NCBI RefSeq assembly: GCF_900163795.1
Contig: NZ_FWFD01000015.1
Span: 372,001 to 436,000, forward strand
From: Vagococcus fluvialis bH819
Lineage (GTDB): Bacteria > Bacillota > Bacilli > Lactobacillales > Vagococcaceae
Direction of reading: 5' to 3'
DNA: 64,000 nt
Notes under the pieces: model-generated
What the model saw: only the letters and a program-made list of their open reading frames with translations
What the model was told of the DNA's origin: nothing
Databases searched by the model: none
Position numbers and translations under genes: made by a program
Part shown: in pieces, positions 18,088 to 28,543 of the stretch
Layout of the letters: each line of letters begins with the position of its first letter
Numbering within the stretch: position 1 is the first letter of the stretch

Positions 18088-19963
18088 AGAATTTGTCTTT
18101 AAAAACACGATACGAAATAAGAATTTGTATATGGCGTACTTTTTTAGTACATTGACAACTGTAATGACTTTTTTTACTTTTGCAGTTTTTGCTTTTCATC
18201 CTAAATTAAATGGTGATCTACATATGGCTGTTAAGGCAGGTATGATCACGTCTAGTGTGATTATTTACATTTTTTCATTCTTTTATGTGCTGTATTCAAT
18301 GGATATATTTCTTCAATCACGAAAAAAAGAGTTTGGTTTGCTATTGATTCAAGGTATGTCACCGAAACAGTTAAGAAAAATGGTCTTTCAAGAAAATACG
18401 ATTATTGGTTTTCTTTCGACTGTTGTAGGGACGCTTGTTGGTATTCTTTTTTCTCAATTAATTTTATGGTTAAGTAAAGTAACGATGCATGTGGATTTAG
18501 GCTTTTATTTTCCGATTAAAGCAATTGGTATGACGTTTGTTTCTTTTATCTTATTATTTATGATTATTTCATTTTTTATCCAGTTTAAAATTCCTAAAAT
18601 GGATGTTCAAGAATTATTGAAAAGTCAAGATATGGGAAAAGGTGAAGTGAAAGCATCGACTATTAAATCAATATTATCAATTGTATTAATTGGCGTTGGA
18701 TATGCAGTGGCTTTAATGGTTGAAGGGATGCAAGTTGTTATGGCAATGATTCCTGTTATCATTCTAGTTATTTTAGGAACTAATTTTTTGTTTAACCAAT
18801 TGAGTGTTTTAGCTGTCAATGGTCTTAAAAGAAATGAAAATCGCTTTTGGAAAAAAACAAATATGTTAGTTTTCTCTGATTTAAGCTTTAGAATGAAAGA
18901 TAATGCTCGTTCTTTTTTCTTAGTGGCAGTGATTACAACAGTTGCTTTCTCAGCGATTGGAACATTAACAGGTTTCAAAGAGATGACGTTAAGTGGGATT
19001 AAGTCAATGCCATATGACTATTCATTTACAGAAAACCCAGAGAAAGCTGATGAGAGTCAAAATAAGGTAGCCATTGTAAATGAAACTTTGAAAAAGCATG
19101 ACATTCAAGCCGATGAGTACCAAGTCACACCTTTGACTGTTAGTAATGCTTTAGGAACAGAAACAACTACTAATGTTTTAAATGTAAAACAATATAATGA
19201 AATTGCGAAAAAAATTGGTGAAAAAGAATTAAGGTTAGATGATCAATCAACTGTTTCGTTAAAAGATTTAAGTGCACCAGAAATGATGACAGGACAAAAA
19301 TCTGAATTACCAACAGAGTTCAATGTTAGTGAAACGGAAAAACTTGCCATCAAACAAGAAGAAGTAAAACAAGCAGTGTGGCCAACTTATAGTGGTACCT
19401 ATATTGTTTCAGAAGCAATTTATGAAAAATTAAAAGAAAAAAATACAAGTACAACGATGTATGCTTGGTTAGTTAATAAAGGGAGTTTTGACCAGCAAAA
19501 AGTTGCTGGAGATGAACTTGGTAAAAACAAGACTATAGGTATGATTGACGCTAAAGCAAGTACAACACAGATGATTACAGATGCTTATGCGCCTATTTTA
19601 TTTATTGGGTTTTTCATAGGGATTATCTTCTTTATCTCAGCAGGTAGCTTCCTTTACTTCAGATTATATAGTGATATGTCAGTTGATATTGAGAAGTTTA
19701 GTATGATCCATAAATTAGGTTTTAGTAAAAAAGAAATGAAGAAAGTAGTGTATCAACAAGTTGGTATTTTATTCTTCACACCGATTGTTGTATCATGTAT
19801 CCACGGGGCAGTAGCGTTAACGGCGATGTACGCTCTATTTGGTAAAGGATTACAAATAACTGCACTATATGTACTAGGAACATTTATTGTTATCCAAGTG
19901 GTATATTATTTAATTGCCAGAGTATTTTATTTTAAAAAATTATATCGAGCAGTGATAAATTAA
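18077..19963 (+). CDS. BceB-like ABC transporter permease (FtsX domain)
   Basis: The 628-residue permease has the BceB plan: four helices in the N-terminal third (about 20-175), four more around 200-300, a large extracellular domain of about 200 residues (about 305-510) and two to three C-terminal helices. The N-terminal block LLIQGMSPKQLRKMVFQEN is typical of FtsX-type permeases in this group. BceAB-type transporters remove cell-wall antibiotics such as bacitracin from their lipid targets and also act as sensors. It overlaps the ATPase gene. The substrate cannot be told from sequence alone. Confidence 0.9.
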   Translation: MRFKEFVFKNTIRNKNLYMAYFFSTLTTVMTFFTFAVFAFHPKLNGDLHMAVKAGMITSSVIIYIFSFFYVLYSMDIFLQSRKKEFGLLLIQGMSPKQLRKMVFQENTIIGFLSTVVGTLVGILFSQLILWLSKVTMHVDLGFYFPIKAIGMTFVSFILLFMIISFFIQFKIPKMDVQELLKSQDMGKGEVKASTIKSILSIVLIGVGYAVALMVEGMQVVMAMIPVIILVILGTNFLFNQLSVLAVNGLKRNENRFWKKTNMLVFSDLSFRMKDNARSFFLVAVITTVAFSAIGTLTGFKEMTLSGIKSMPYDYSFTENPEKADESQNKVAIVNETLKKHDIQADEYQVTPLTVSNALGTETTTNVLNVKQYNEIAKKIGEKELRLDDQSTVSLKDLSAPEMMTGQKSELPTEFNVSETEKLAIKQEEVKQAVWPTYSGTYIVSEAIYEKLKEKNTSTTMYAWLVNKGSFDQQKVAGDELGKNKTIGMIDAKASTTQMITDAYAPILFIGFFIGIIFFISAGSFLYFRLYSDMSVDIEKFSMIHKLGFSKKEMKKVVYQQVGILFFTPIVVSCIHGAVALTAMYALFGKGLQITALYVLGTFIVIQVVYYLIARVFYFKKLYRAVIN

Positions 19964-19976
19964 ATATGGAAGATAT

Positions 19977-20031
19977 TCTCCGTTTAACAGTTAAAAGCTT
20001 CAATTAACTGTTAAATGGGGAATTATTTTTG
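19977..20031 (+). terminator. Terminator after the BceAB-like pair
   Basis: TTTAACAGTT (19983-19992) and AACTGTTAAA (20006-20015) are perfect complements, extended by TCTCC/GGGGA, with a T-rich tract after. Confidence 0.85.
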
Positions 20032-20061
20032 TTATAATTTAGATAGAATAGGAGAGATAGT

Positions 20062-20436
20062 ATGATAAATGAACGAATGAAGAAGTTTGAAAAATTCGGT
20101 AATGAGTTGCCTTTTGCTAAAGTTTATTACCGAGAGGATTGGGACTGTATTTATTTTGATGTACATGGAAAACAATTTGGTTTAATGTCTAAAGAAGCTA
20201 GTCAAGAAGCTTTTATCACTTTAAAAGGTAATCCTGAAGTTAATGAAATTTTACGAGAAACATCTGAAGATATTATTCCAGGTTATTATGCGAATAAAAA
20301 GCATTGGAATTCAATTTTTTTAAAAACGACAGATATAACTGATGAAGAAATTGAAAAAATGATAGAGAACTCTTATCAGCTAGTTTGGGAAAAATTCCCT
20401 GCTAGAGTAAGAAAAGAGCTTTTAGCTAGTCAATAA
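20062..20436 (+). CDS. MmcQ/YjbR-family protein
   Basis: This 124-residue protein belongs to the MmcQ/YjbR family, which has a CyaY-like fold and is often called DNA-binding without proof of function. Typical blocks are the YYREDWDCIYFDVHGK segment and the KKHWNSIFL motif at about 89-97. It has its own promoter (TATAAT at about 20034) and an AGGAGA ribosome binding site, and is flanked by terminators on both sides. Its cellular role is unknown. Confidence 0.82.
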   Translation: MINERMKKFEKFGNELPFAKVYYREDWDCIYFDVHGKQFGLMSKEASQEAFITLKGNPEVNEILRETSEDIIPGYYANKKHWNSIFLKTTDITDEEIEKMIENSYQLVWEKFPARVRKELLASQ

Positions 20437-20487
20437 AAATAAGTCCAAGCGCAAAAATTATTCTTTCTGCAATTGGACTTATTTTTT
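20437..20487. terminator. Bidirectional terminator between yjbR-like gene and proC
   Basis: AAATAAGTCCAA (20437-20448) pairs perfectly with TTGGACTTATTT (20473-20484), followed by T residues. Confidence 0.92.
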
Positions 20488-20511
20488 AAGATTAATACCT
20501 ATTATTGAAAA

Positions 20512-21294
20512 TTAACTTTTCATTATCGTATCTATTGCGTTAATTGTTGCGTATCTAAAGCCTTCTTTTTCAAGAGCGGTAATGCCTTTAATCGTTGTTC
20601 CACCAGGTGAAGTGACACCATCTTTAAGCTCTCCAGGATGTTTACCAGTCTCTAATAAAAGATTAGCTGAGCTTGCGACCATGTTCGCAGCAACATGATA
20701 AGCCATCTCACGATCCATTCCGTTAAGTACAGCACCGTCGCTTAATGCCTCCATAAAGACATCTACAAAAGCTGGGCCACACCCTGCAAGAGTACCGAAA
20801 ATCCCGATTTTATCTTCTGTTATTTCGACTAATTCCCCTAAATAATTAAAGTTTCTTTGAATCAATTCTTTATTTTTGAGAGTAATGTTTTCAGAGTAAA
20901 CGATGCCAGTCATCCCTTGATTGATTTGAACTGGTGTGTTTGGTATAGCTTGAGCTAAAGGATAATGATCCCCCATAACAGCTTGCATTTCTTTGACAGA
21001 AACGCCTGCGGAAACCGAAACAATTGGAATGATTTTATCCTGTAATATTTCTTTTAAATCATTTAAAATAGGCAAAATTAAGGGTGTATTGACTGCTAGA
21101 AAGATAATATCTTGCTCTAAAAAAGCATGATTATCATCCGTTAGTTTAAAATTAAGTTCTTTTTGAAGTGCTTGAGCAGTTCCACGACGACCTCCTCTGA
21201 CGAGTAATTCCTGAGGTAAAATAGCTTCAGAGCGTAACCAACCTTTAATCATTGCACTTCCCATATGTCCTGCACCAAAAATCCCAATAGTCAT
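20512..21294 (-). CDS. proC: Pyrroline-5-carboxylate reductase
   Basis: ProC reduces 1-pyrroline-5-carboxylate to proline with NAD(P)H, the last step of proline synthesis. The Rossmann motif GIFGAGHMGSAM is at residues 4-15, and the C-terminal dimerisation helix carries the family signature ELKDGVTSPGGTTIKGI. At 260 residues it is full length. The start follows AAGGAGG. It is monocistronic, and no other proline-pathway gene is near. Confidence 0.95.
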   Translation of the reverse strand: MTIGIFGAGHMGSAMIKGWLRSEAILPQELLVRGGRRGTAQALQKELNFKLTDDNHAFLEQDIIFLAVNTPLILPILNDLKEILQDKIIPIVSVSAGVSVKEMQAVMGDHYPLAQAIPNTPVQINQGMTGIVYSENITLKNKELIQRNFNYLGELVEITEDKIGIFGTLAGCGPAFVDVFMEALSDGAVLNGMDREMAYHVAANMVASSANLLLETGKHPGELKDGVTSPGGTTIKGITALEKEGFRYATINAIDTIMKS

Positions 21295-21439
21295 AAAAAA
21301 TTCCTCCTTGTTTCTTTCTCTCCTTATTATAAAATAAAAAAATTACTAAATATAGGCTTTAATTTTAAAGATAGAAAAAAGCGTCTACATTAGGTATACT
21401 TATTTTTAAATAATTAGCAATATATTTTGGAGGGAAAGA

Positions 21440-22159
21440 ATGAAATTAATTATAGATAGTCTTGAAAAGGATTTTAAAGGAAAAAAAGTTATTGATCAAG
21501 CGTCATTTGAATTTAAAAAAGGCAAGATTTATGGTTTATTGGGACGAAATGGAGCAGGAAAAACCACATTATTTAACTGTATTTCTAAAGATTTAAATTT
21601 TGATTCGGGTCATATTTTTTTAGAAGACAATTCAGAAAATAAGTTATATAAAGAAACAGACATTGGATTGGTTCATGCTACACCTAATGTACCTGATTTT
21701 ATGACGGGTTATGAATTTATTAAATTTTTTATAGATATGAATGCTCACCAAATGAAAAATATCCGCACACCAGATTCGTATCTCTCAAAAGTAGGTATCA
21801 AAAAAGAAGACCGTCACCGTTTGATGAAAGAGTATTCTCATGGGATGAAAAATAAAGTTCAAATGGTCGCGACAATGATGATCCAGCCACCAGTTTTGTT
21901 ATTAGATGAGCCATTAACTTCTTTTGATGTGGTAGCAGCTCATGAAATGAAAGAATTAATTCTTTCAATGAAATCAGAATCAGTAGTTATTTTTTCAACT
22001 CATATTTTGCAATTGGCTCAAGATTTGTGTGATGAGATTGTTTTACTGCACAATGGTAAGTTAAAAGGGATACCTGCTGGCTCCATTCATGATTTAGACT
22101 TTGAAGAAGAAATCGTTCGTTTATTATCTGAAGAAGATGGCGGACTAAGAAATGAATGA
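21440..22159 (+). CDS. ABC transporter ATPase with divergent signature
   Basis: This is the ATP-binding subunit of an ABC exporter (CcmA-like class). Walker A is GRNGAGKTT (about 37-45) and Walker B is LLLDEPLTSFD. The signature motif is YSHGMKNK instead of LSGGQ, and the usual Q-loop glutamine position reads HATPNVPDFM, so both nucleotide-contact motifs are unusual. The start follows GGAGGG. The stop overlaps the permease start by 8 bases, so the two genes are coupled. Confidence 0.88.
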   Translation: MKLIIDSLEKDFKGKKVIDQASFEFKKGKIYGLLGRNGAGKTTLFNCISKDLNFDSGHIFLEDNSENKLYKETDIGLVHATPNVPDFMTGYEFIKFFIDMNAHQMKNIRTPDSYLSKVGIKKEDRHRLMKEYSHGMKNKVQMVATMMIQPPVLLLDEPLTSFDVVAAHEMKELILSMKSESVVIFSTHILQLAQDLCDEIVLLHNGKLKGIPAGSIHDLDFEEEIVRLLSEEDGGLRNE

Positions 22160-23780
22160 AATCAAAGAATTATTTAAACTAGAATGGGCGTATCGTAATT
22201 TCAAAGCAAGTTTATTTATAAATGGCTTAATTTTTTATTTGGGACGTATTCCAATAATTGGGAAAATCGTTCCAACAACTATGTTATATCGTGAATACAA
22301 TATAAAAAAAGCAGTTGCTTTTGTTAAACTTATTATGTCATTGGTAGTATCGTTTGGATTGTACAGCATCCCTTTTGTAATTAGTTATTTAATTAGTAAA
22401 GGCTTAAATTCAGGACTAGATCAATCTCTCTCAATTTTTTCGGTATGGTTTATTGTATTTATAGGGATTTTTTCTTGTATTGCGTGTCTTTTTCCTATGT
22501 TCCAACAACAAGAAGTTCGTTTTATCAATAATTTTAGAATATCTAAGGAACAATATATTAAGCGGACAGCTATTTTAAATATCATCAAAAGTATTATTTT
22601 TAGTTTACCTAGTTTGATAATTTTAGGTGTGATTGAAAAAAATATAGGGTTGTATTTACTTATTGGAATTTTTTCGGAAATTACACTGTCTTTATTTTGG
22701 TCAGTGATTAATTTGCATATAACTTTATTTAAGAAACGTGTTATTTTAAAGATATTTATCATTATGACATATCTTTTCTTAATGTTTGGAAGCCTCTATG
22801 TTTTGTATAAGATGGACCAATTTCACTTGATTGAGCACCTTACGATTAACTGGTTAACAGCCTTTATTTGGGTGATTCTAAGTTTTCCATTTTTCTATTT
22901 ATATGTTAGATTTAACCGTTTCGAGGACTATTCAAGACAAATTTTTGAATCTTCTGAAACAGTAATTAATGATTCAAATAAACAGAAAAAAAATAATGCC
23001 TATTATTTAGGGGAAGGTCATAAAACAAAGCTTGAAAAAGCAGAAGATGATAATAAACTAGATAAGTATAGTGGCAGTAAGTATTTGAATGCTTTACTGT
23101 TTAATCGATTCAAAACGACATTGCGTAAACAGCTTTTTATTAGATTATTTGGTATATCCATTGTGATGTTAAGTGTAATAATTGTTAGTCAAGTTTTCCC
23201 TATTAAAATTCAGGGAGCAAAATTAGAAGAGATCCTTTATAATTTAATTCCCATCATGTTTTTCATTTTATATATGCTATCATTTGGAAAGAAAATGGTT
23301 CAAACTCTTTTTGTAAATTGTGATTATTCGATGCTAGCCTATCCTTTTTATAGAGAATCAAAAGCAATTATTAGTGGTTTTTTCTACCGTTTTTTTAAAA
23401 CGTTCTATTATAATGGTATTATTTCATTATTTATTTATTTTTGGTTCGTTATTTTTAATGAAGTAAATCATCAGTTTTTAAGTCCCTCTTTCATGCTAAT
23501 TTTATTATTTGTCATGACGAGTTTAACGATTCTTTTCTCATTCCATGAGTTGTTTATTTATTACATATTGCAACCCTTTACAAGTGATTTTCAAGTTAAA
23601 AATCCAATATACAAAGTAGTTGACGGGATTTTTTATGGTTTATCATATTTAAGTTTACAGCTAAAATCAGTTGGTTTAATGTACGGTGTGACTGTCTCTG
23701 TAATTTCTATATTCTACTTTGTTATCGGATTATTTATCATCATCAAGTTTGCTCCTAAAACGTTTAAATTAAAAAATTAA
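22152..23780 (+). CDS. ABC exporter permease subunit of unknown substrate
   Basis: The 542-residue protein has about ten to twelve hydrophobic helices in two halves, split by a soluble, charged stretch at about residues 265-320 (EGHKTKLEKAEDDNKLDKYS). It shows no FtsX large extracellular domain and no recognised motif. It overlaps the preceding ATPase gene and is surely its partner. A terminator is not obvious; a T-box leader with its own promoter follows. The role could be export of a peptide, lipid or drug. Confidence 0.8.
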   Translation: MNEIKELFKLEWAYRNFKASLFINGLIFYLGRIPIIGKIVPTTMLYREYNIKKAVAFVKLIMSLVVSFGLYSIPFVISYLISKGLNSGLDQSLSIFSVWFIVFIGIFSCIACLFPMFQQQEVRFINNFRISKEQYIKRTAILNIIKSIIFSLPSLIILGVIEKNIGLYLLIGIFSEITLSLFWSVINLHITLFKKRVILKIFIIMTYLFLMFGSLYVLYKMDQFHLIEHLTINWLTAFIWVILSFPFFYLYVRFNRFEDYSRQIFESSETVINDSNKQKKNNAYYLGEGHKTKLEKAEDDNKLDKYSGSKYLNALLFNRFKTTLRKQLFIRLFGISIVMLSVIIVSQVFPIKIQGAKLEEILYNLIPIMFFILYMLSFGKKMVQTLFVNCDYSMLAYPFYRESKAIISGFFYRFFKTFYYNGIISLFIYFWFVIFNEVNHQFLSPSFMLILLFVMTSLTILFSFHELFIYYILQPFTSDFQVKNPIYKVVDGIFYGLSYLSLQLKSVGLMYGVTVSVISIFYFVIGLFIIIKFAPKTFKLKN

Positions 23781-23790
23781 GTAATTAGTC

Positions 23791-23819
23791 TTGATAAACT
23801 TAACAAAAAATGGTTAAAT
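23791..23819 (+). promoter_or_regulatory. Promoter of the T-box/thrS transcript
   Basis: TTGATA (23791-23796) and TTAAAT (23814-23819) are separated by 17 bases, about 20 bases before the first leader helix. Confidence 0.5.
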
Positions 23820-23837
23820 ATGGGTAACATTAAGAAT

Positions 23838-24071
23838 AAAGATTGATGCGAAAGACACCGATTACTGATTACTGTTTATTAGGGAGGGAAACCTAGGCTG
23901 AAAGTTTCCTAGACAAGTCCAATAATTGACCACTTTCAAGAGTTTAGTCGAAACTAAGCCGGTCGTACCGTTATCACGCTCGAGAAGAATCAGCTTATTT
24001 AGTGATTCAAAATTTAGGTGGAACCACGTTAATACGTCCTATTAGGCATAATGCTTAATAGGACTTTTTTT
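23838..24071 (+). ncRNA. T-box riboswitch controlling thrS
   Basis: This leader RNA senses uncharged tRNA-Thr. The T-box core AGGTGGAACCACG is at 24016-24028. A terminator follows (stem 24036-24064, T-run to 24071) that the T-box sequence can disrupt by forming an antiterminator. In Stem I the codon ACC (23929-23931), just before ACTTTCAAGAG, sits where the specifier codon normally lies and reads threonine, which agrees with thrS downstream. The specifier assignment is by position, not by a covariance model. This explains the 316-base gap between the ABC permease and thrS. Confidence 0.93.
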
Positions 24072-24096
24072 ATTTCAAAAAATAGGAGGAAACAAG

Positions 24097-26040
24097 ATGT
24101 CAATGATTAAAATTACATTTCCAGATGGCGCAGTGAAAGAATTTGAGGCGAAGTCGACAACATATGATATTGCAAAAACAATTAGCAATAGTTTAGCTAA
24201 AAAGGCATTAGCAGGAAAATTAAACGGTGAATTAATCGATTTAAACCGTGAGATTGAAGAAGACGGCTCTTTAGAAATCGTGTCAGCAGGACATGATGAT
24301 GCCCTGCAAATCTTACGTCATTCGACAGCCCATTTAATGGCAAATGCTGTGAGACGTTTATATCCAAATATTCATTTTGGTGTTGGACCAGCGATTGATA
24401 ATGGTTTCTATTACGACACTGACAATGAAGGACAAGCGGTATCAGAAGAAGATTTAGTTAGAATCGAAGAAGAAATGATGAAGATTGTTAAAGAAAACAA
24501 TCCAATTGTTAGAAAAGAAGTCTCTAAAGAAGAAGCACTAGAAATTTTTAAGGGAGATCCTTACAAAGAAGAATTGATCAATGACCTTCCAGCTGACGAA
24601 ACAATCACTGTTTATGATCAAGGGGACTTTGTTGATTTATGTCGCGGGGTTCATGTGCCTTCTACTGGACGTATTCAAGTCTTTAAATTATTATCAGTTG
24701 CTGGAGCTTATTGGAGAGGGAACTCTGATAACAAGATGATGCAACGTGTGTATGGAACAGCCTTCTTTGATAAGAAAGAATTGAAAGAATACTTAAAAAT
24801 GCGTGAAGAAGCTAAAGAACGTGATCATCGTAAATTAGGTAAAGAGCTTGATTTATTCATGGTTAATCCTGATGTTGGTTCTGGATTACCTTTCTGGTTA
24901 CCAAAAGGGGCAACTATCCGTCGTGTAGTAGAGCGCTATATCGTCGATAAAGAAATTAGTTTAGGTTACCAACATGTCTACACACCAATTATGGCTGACG
25001 TAGAAATGTACAAACGTTCAGGTCACTGGGATCATTACCATGAAGATATGTTCCCACCAATGGATATGGGAGATGGCGAAATGTTAGTCCTTCGCCCAAT
25101 GAATTGTCCACATCATATGATGGTTTATAAAAACGATATTCATAGCTACCGTGAATTACCAATTCGTATCGCCGAACTTGGTATGATGCACCGTTATGAA
25201 AAATCAGGTGCTTTATCAGGCTTATCTCGTGTACGTGAGATGACTTTAAACGATGGTCATACATTTGTAAGACCAGACCAAATTAAAGATGAATTCATGA
25301 GAACACTTGATTTAATGGTTAAAGTATATGCAGACTTTAATATTGATAACTATCGCTTGCGTTTAAGTTTACGTGATCCTAAAAATACTGAGAAATATTT
25401 TGATGATGATGAGATGTGGGAAAAAGCAGAAACAACATTACGTGCGGCTTTAGTTGAAGCGGGCGTTGAATTCTTTGAAGCAGAAGGAGAAGCTGCCTTT
25501 TATGGTCCAAAAATGGACGTTCAAATTAAAACTGCTTTGGGAACAGAAGAAACACTTTCTACCATTCAATTAGATTTTCTTTTACCAGAACGTTTTGACT
25601 TAACTTATGTGGGAGAAGATGGTGAAAATAATCACCGTCCAGTTGTTATTCACCGTGGTATCGTGTCAACTATGGAACGTTTTGTAGCTCATTTAATTGA
25701 GGTTCATAAAGGGGCATTCCCAACTTGGCTAGCACCAGTTCAGGGAACAATCATCCCGGTTAATTTAGATATGCATAGTGATTATGCCTTTGAGATTAAA
25801 GAAAAATTAGACATGCACGGGTTACGTTTTGAAGTAGATACTCGTAATGAAAAAATGGGTTACAAGATTCGTGAATCTCAAACACAAAAAGTACCTTATC
25901 AAATCGTTGTTGGGGATAAAGAATTAGAAAATGGCGGTGTTAATATCCGTCGTTACGGAAGCAAAGAAACTGCTGAAATGAATGTTGATATGTTTGTTGA
26001 ATCAGTTGTTGCAGACGTGAAAAATTATAGTAGAAAATAA
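24097..26040 (+). CDS. thrS: Threonyl-tRNA synthetase
   Basis: ThrS attaches threonine to tRNA-Thr. Domains in order are the N-terminal TGS domain (about 1-63), the editing domain with [10 protein letters not shown] (about 73-82) and CRGVHVP, the class II catalytic core with motif 2 [15 protein letters not shown] and zinc ligand C in PMNCPHHMM, and the C-terminal anticodon-binding domain. At 647 residues it is full length. The ATG at 24097 follows AGGAGG. The T-box upstream shows induction by threonine starvation. Confidence 0.98.
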   Translation: MSMIKITFPDGAVKEFEAKSTTYDIAKTISNSLAKKALAGKLNGELIDLNREIEEDGSLEIVSAGHDDALQILRHSTAHLMANAVRRLYPNIHFGVGPAIDNGFYYDTDNEGQAVSEEDLVRIEEEMMKIVKENNPIVRKEVSKEEALEIFKGDPYKEELINDLPADETITVYDQGDFVDLCRGVHVPSTGRIQVFKLLSVAGAYWRGNSDNKMMQRVYGTAFFDKKELKEYLKMREEAKERDHRKLGKELDLFMVNPDVGSGLPFWLPKGATIRRVVERYIVDKEISLGYQHVYTPIMADVEMYKRSGHWDHYHEDMFPPMDMGDGEMLVLRPMNCPHHMMVYKNDIHSYRELPIRIAELGMMHRYEKSGALSGLSRVREMTLNDGHTFVRPDQIKDEFMRTLDLMVKVYADFNIDNYRLRLSLRDPKNTEKYFDDDEMWEKAETTLRAALVEAGVEFFEAEGEAAFYGPKMDVQIKTALGTEETLSTIQLDFLLPERFDLTYVGEDGENNHRPVVIHRGIVSTMERFVAHLIEVHKGAFPTWLAPVQGTIIPVNLDMHSDYAFEIKEKLDMHGLRFEVDTRNEKMGYKIRESQTQKVPYQIVVGDKELENGGVNIRRYGSKETAEMNVDMFVESVVADVKNYSRK

Positions 26041-26060
26041 AAAAAGATATTCTGATAAAA

Positions 26061-26107
26061 TGGTGGCTGAACCTTAAGTTTAATACTTTTGATTCAGCTT
26101 CTTTTTT
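26061..26107 (+). terminator. Terminator after thrS
   Basis: GCTGAA (26066-26071) and TTCAGC (26093-26098) form a short stem followed by TTCTTTTTT. The stem is only 6 bp in its core, so strength is moderate. Confidence 0.65.
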
Positions 26108-26296
26108 GTCTTTTTTAATTCCAAAAAAAATATGAAAAGAAAGTGAATTTCATTGAAAAGTAGGGGGAATCATGAGATACTCAATAATGAGTTTTTAAGA
26201 TAAGAATTCTTTAAATTTTAGAAAATATTAAGAGTTTTTAATAAAAAGAAGTGTAAAATAGACTTAATTGTGATTTCGAAAGGACTTTTTTTATAA

Positions 26297-28414
26297 ATGA
26301 GAAATAATAAAACACCATGGCGTCCCTTTTCAAAAAAAAATAAAACCGAGCAAGATTTAAAAAATACTCATGTTCCATTTAGATTAGATTTTCTTTTTTT
26401 CATTGTTTTTGTCTTATTTACAGCACTAGTCGTTAGACTATCTAATTTACAAATTAATCAATATGATAAATTTGCTGAGATTGTAGAAAAAGGTCAAAAA
26501 AGTATTATTGAAGAAAATGCTCCTAGAGGATACATTTATGATGCAAAAGGAACTGTGCTTGTAGGTAATCAAGCTAATCAAGCCATTCTTTTTACAAGAA
26601 GTACAGGAATGACAGCTGAAGATATTAAAAAAATTAGCGAACAGATTGTTGATTTGATAACCATTGAACCTGAAAAATTATCAGATCGAGATAAAAAAGA
26701 TTATGTTTTATCAGATCCGAAAGAATTAAAAAAAGCTGAAAGTAAATTAACTATTTCAGATAAATTAAATACAAAAGGCGAACAACTATCATCAAGCGAA
26801 CTTTATAAAAAAATGCTAGATAAAGTTAATGTTAAAGATTTCGAAATGACCGAAAAAGATGAAAAAATAGCAACAGTCTTTAAAAAAATTAACGGAGCTT
26901 ATGCGCTGCAACCTGTTACAATTAAAAATAAAAATGTCACACCAGAAGAAATTGCTGTAGTGGGTGAAAACACAGCATCGATTCCAGGTTTATCAGCTGG
27001 TACTGATTGGGAGAGAGAATACCCAGAAAAAGATCAGATTAGATCAATATTAGGAACTGTTTCGACAGAAAAACAGGGATTACCTGAAGAAAAAGCTGAA
27101 GAATATCTAAAAAAAGGGTATAAAATTAATGATCGTGTCGGATTAAGTTATTTAGAAGAAGCATATGAAAATGATTTAAAAGGAAAACGTGGTGAATCTG
27201 AAGTAACAACAGATAAAAACCAAAAAATCACCTCTAAAAAAGAAGTGAAGCCAGGAGAAAAAGGAGATAATCTCGTTTTAACTATTGACTTGGCATTCCA
27301 AAAAAAAGTAGAAGAAATATTGGAAAATAACTACCGAGTTCTAATGGAAAATGGCAAAGCTCAATATTCAGATGGAGCCTATGTTGTTGTAACAGAACCT
27401 GCAACTGGTAACGTACTATCTATGGTCGGATTAAATAAAGACCCTGAATCTGGTGAGTTAGTGGATGATGCACTAGGAACCTATAAAAATGCTTACGTAC
27501 CGGGATCATCTATTAAGGCAGCAACTATCATGTCAGGCTATGAAAATGGTATTATTAGTGGGAATGAAACCATGATTGATGAGCCTTTAATTTTTGAAGG
27601 TGGTCAAGGAAAATCCTCTCTATTTAACCAGTATGGTTCTTATTCATTATCAACGGTTCAAGCATTAGAAGTATCATCTAATGTGTACATGATGAAAATC
27701 GCTTTAGGTATGATGGATACAACATACACACCTAACATGTCCTTACCTTTTAGAACGGATGTCTATAGCACGTTAAGAAAGACGTATGAAGAGTTTGGTC
27801 TAGGTATATCAACAGGCATTGATTTACCAAACGAAGAAACAGGTATTGTTAATAAAACATTTAAAGATAAAGATGGTAATTTTGTTCCTGGAACAATGGG
27901 GAAACTACTTGATTTGTCATTTGGTAACTACGATACTTATACACCAATGCAACTAAATCAATATGTTGCTACTGTTGCTAATCGCGGTACAAGAGTTGCC
28001 CCACATGTGGTTAAGGGGGTCTATGGCAATGATAATTCAGGAAATTTAGGAAAAGTAAAAAAAGAAATCAAGCCCAAAATACTGAATAAAATTGAAGACA
28101 AAGATGCCGAATTTGATATTATTCATGAAGGTATGGTTCAAGTAGTTAATGGACCAATGGGAACTGCTCATGGTGCTCAAGGAGCTAATTTACCAATTGC
28201 AGCCAAAACTGGGACAGCCGAAACCTTTGCGGTTAATCCAGATACTAAAAAAGTTGAAGAAGTTATCAATAGTACAATTGTTGGCTTTGCTCCCTACGAT
28301 AATCCACAAATTGCAGTGAGTGTTGTCATCCCTCAAATTAAGGATGACAAAGATGCCATCCATACAGCAATTTTAAAACAAGTTGTTAATGCATATGCTG
28401 AGACACACCAATAA
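26297..28414 (+). CDS. Class B penicillin-binding protein (PBP2b-like transpeptidase)
   Basis: This monofunctional peptidoglycan transpeptidase is anchored by one helix (about residues 30-50). The N-terminal dimerisation domain carries RGYIYDAKG. The catalytic serine is in VPGSSIKAAT (SxxK), followed by SSN in VSSNVYM and KTG in AAKTGTAE. At 705 residues it is like PBP2b/PbpB-type enzymes of the Lactobacillales, which work in peripheral growth or division. No mraZ/ftsL neighbours are present. The ribosome binding site AAGGA lies 12 bases from the ATG, a slightly weak fit. Confidence 0.93.
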   Translation: MRNNKTPWRPFSKKNKTEQDLKNTHVPFRLDFLFFIVFVLFTALVVRLSNLQINQYDKFAEIVEKGQKSIIEENAPRGYIYDAKGTVLVGNQANQAILFTRSTGMTAEDIKKISEQIVDLITIEPEKLSDRDKKDYVLSDPKELKKAESKLTISDKLNTKGEQLSSSELYKKMLDKVNVKDFEMTEKDEKIATVFKKINGAYALQPVTIKNKNVTPEEIAVVGENTASIPGLSAGTDWEREYPEKDQIRSILGTVSTEKQGLPEEKAEEYLKKGYKINDRVGLSYLEEAYENDLKGKRGESEVTTDKNQKITSKKEVKPGEKGDNLVLTIDLAFQKKVEEILENNYRVLMENGKAQYSDGAYVVVTEPATGNVLSMVGLNKDPESGELVDDALGTYKNAYVPGSSIKAATIMSGYENGIISGNETMIDEPLIFEGGQGKSSLFNQYGSYSLSTVQALEVSSNVYMMKIALGMMDTTYTPNMSLPFRTDVYSTLRKTYEEFGLGISTGIDLPNEETGIVNKTFKDKDGNFVPGTMGKLLDLSFGNYDTYTPMQLNQYVATVANRGTRVAPHVVKGVYGNDNSGNLGKVKKEIKPKILNKIEDKDAEFDIIHEGMVQVVNGPMGTAHGAQGANLPIAAKTGTAETFAVNPDTKKVEEVINSTIVGFAPYDNPQIAVSVVIPQIKDDKDAIHTAILKQVVNAYAETHQ

Positions 28415-28543
28415 ATTGAAATCTAAATTTTGTAAAGGAGATTTACTTTACAAAAAGCTTGAAATTTAAAAAAAGTCATGGTATTATATTTGAGTGTCAA
28501 GTAAAGGTACTTGAATTATATATAACCATTGGAGGAAATAATC

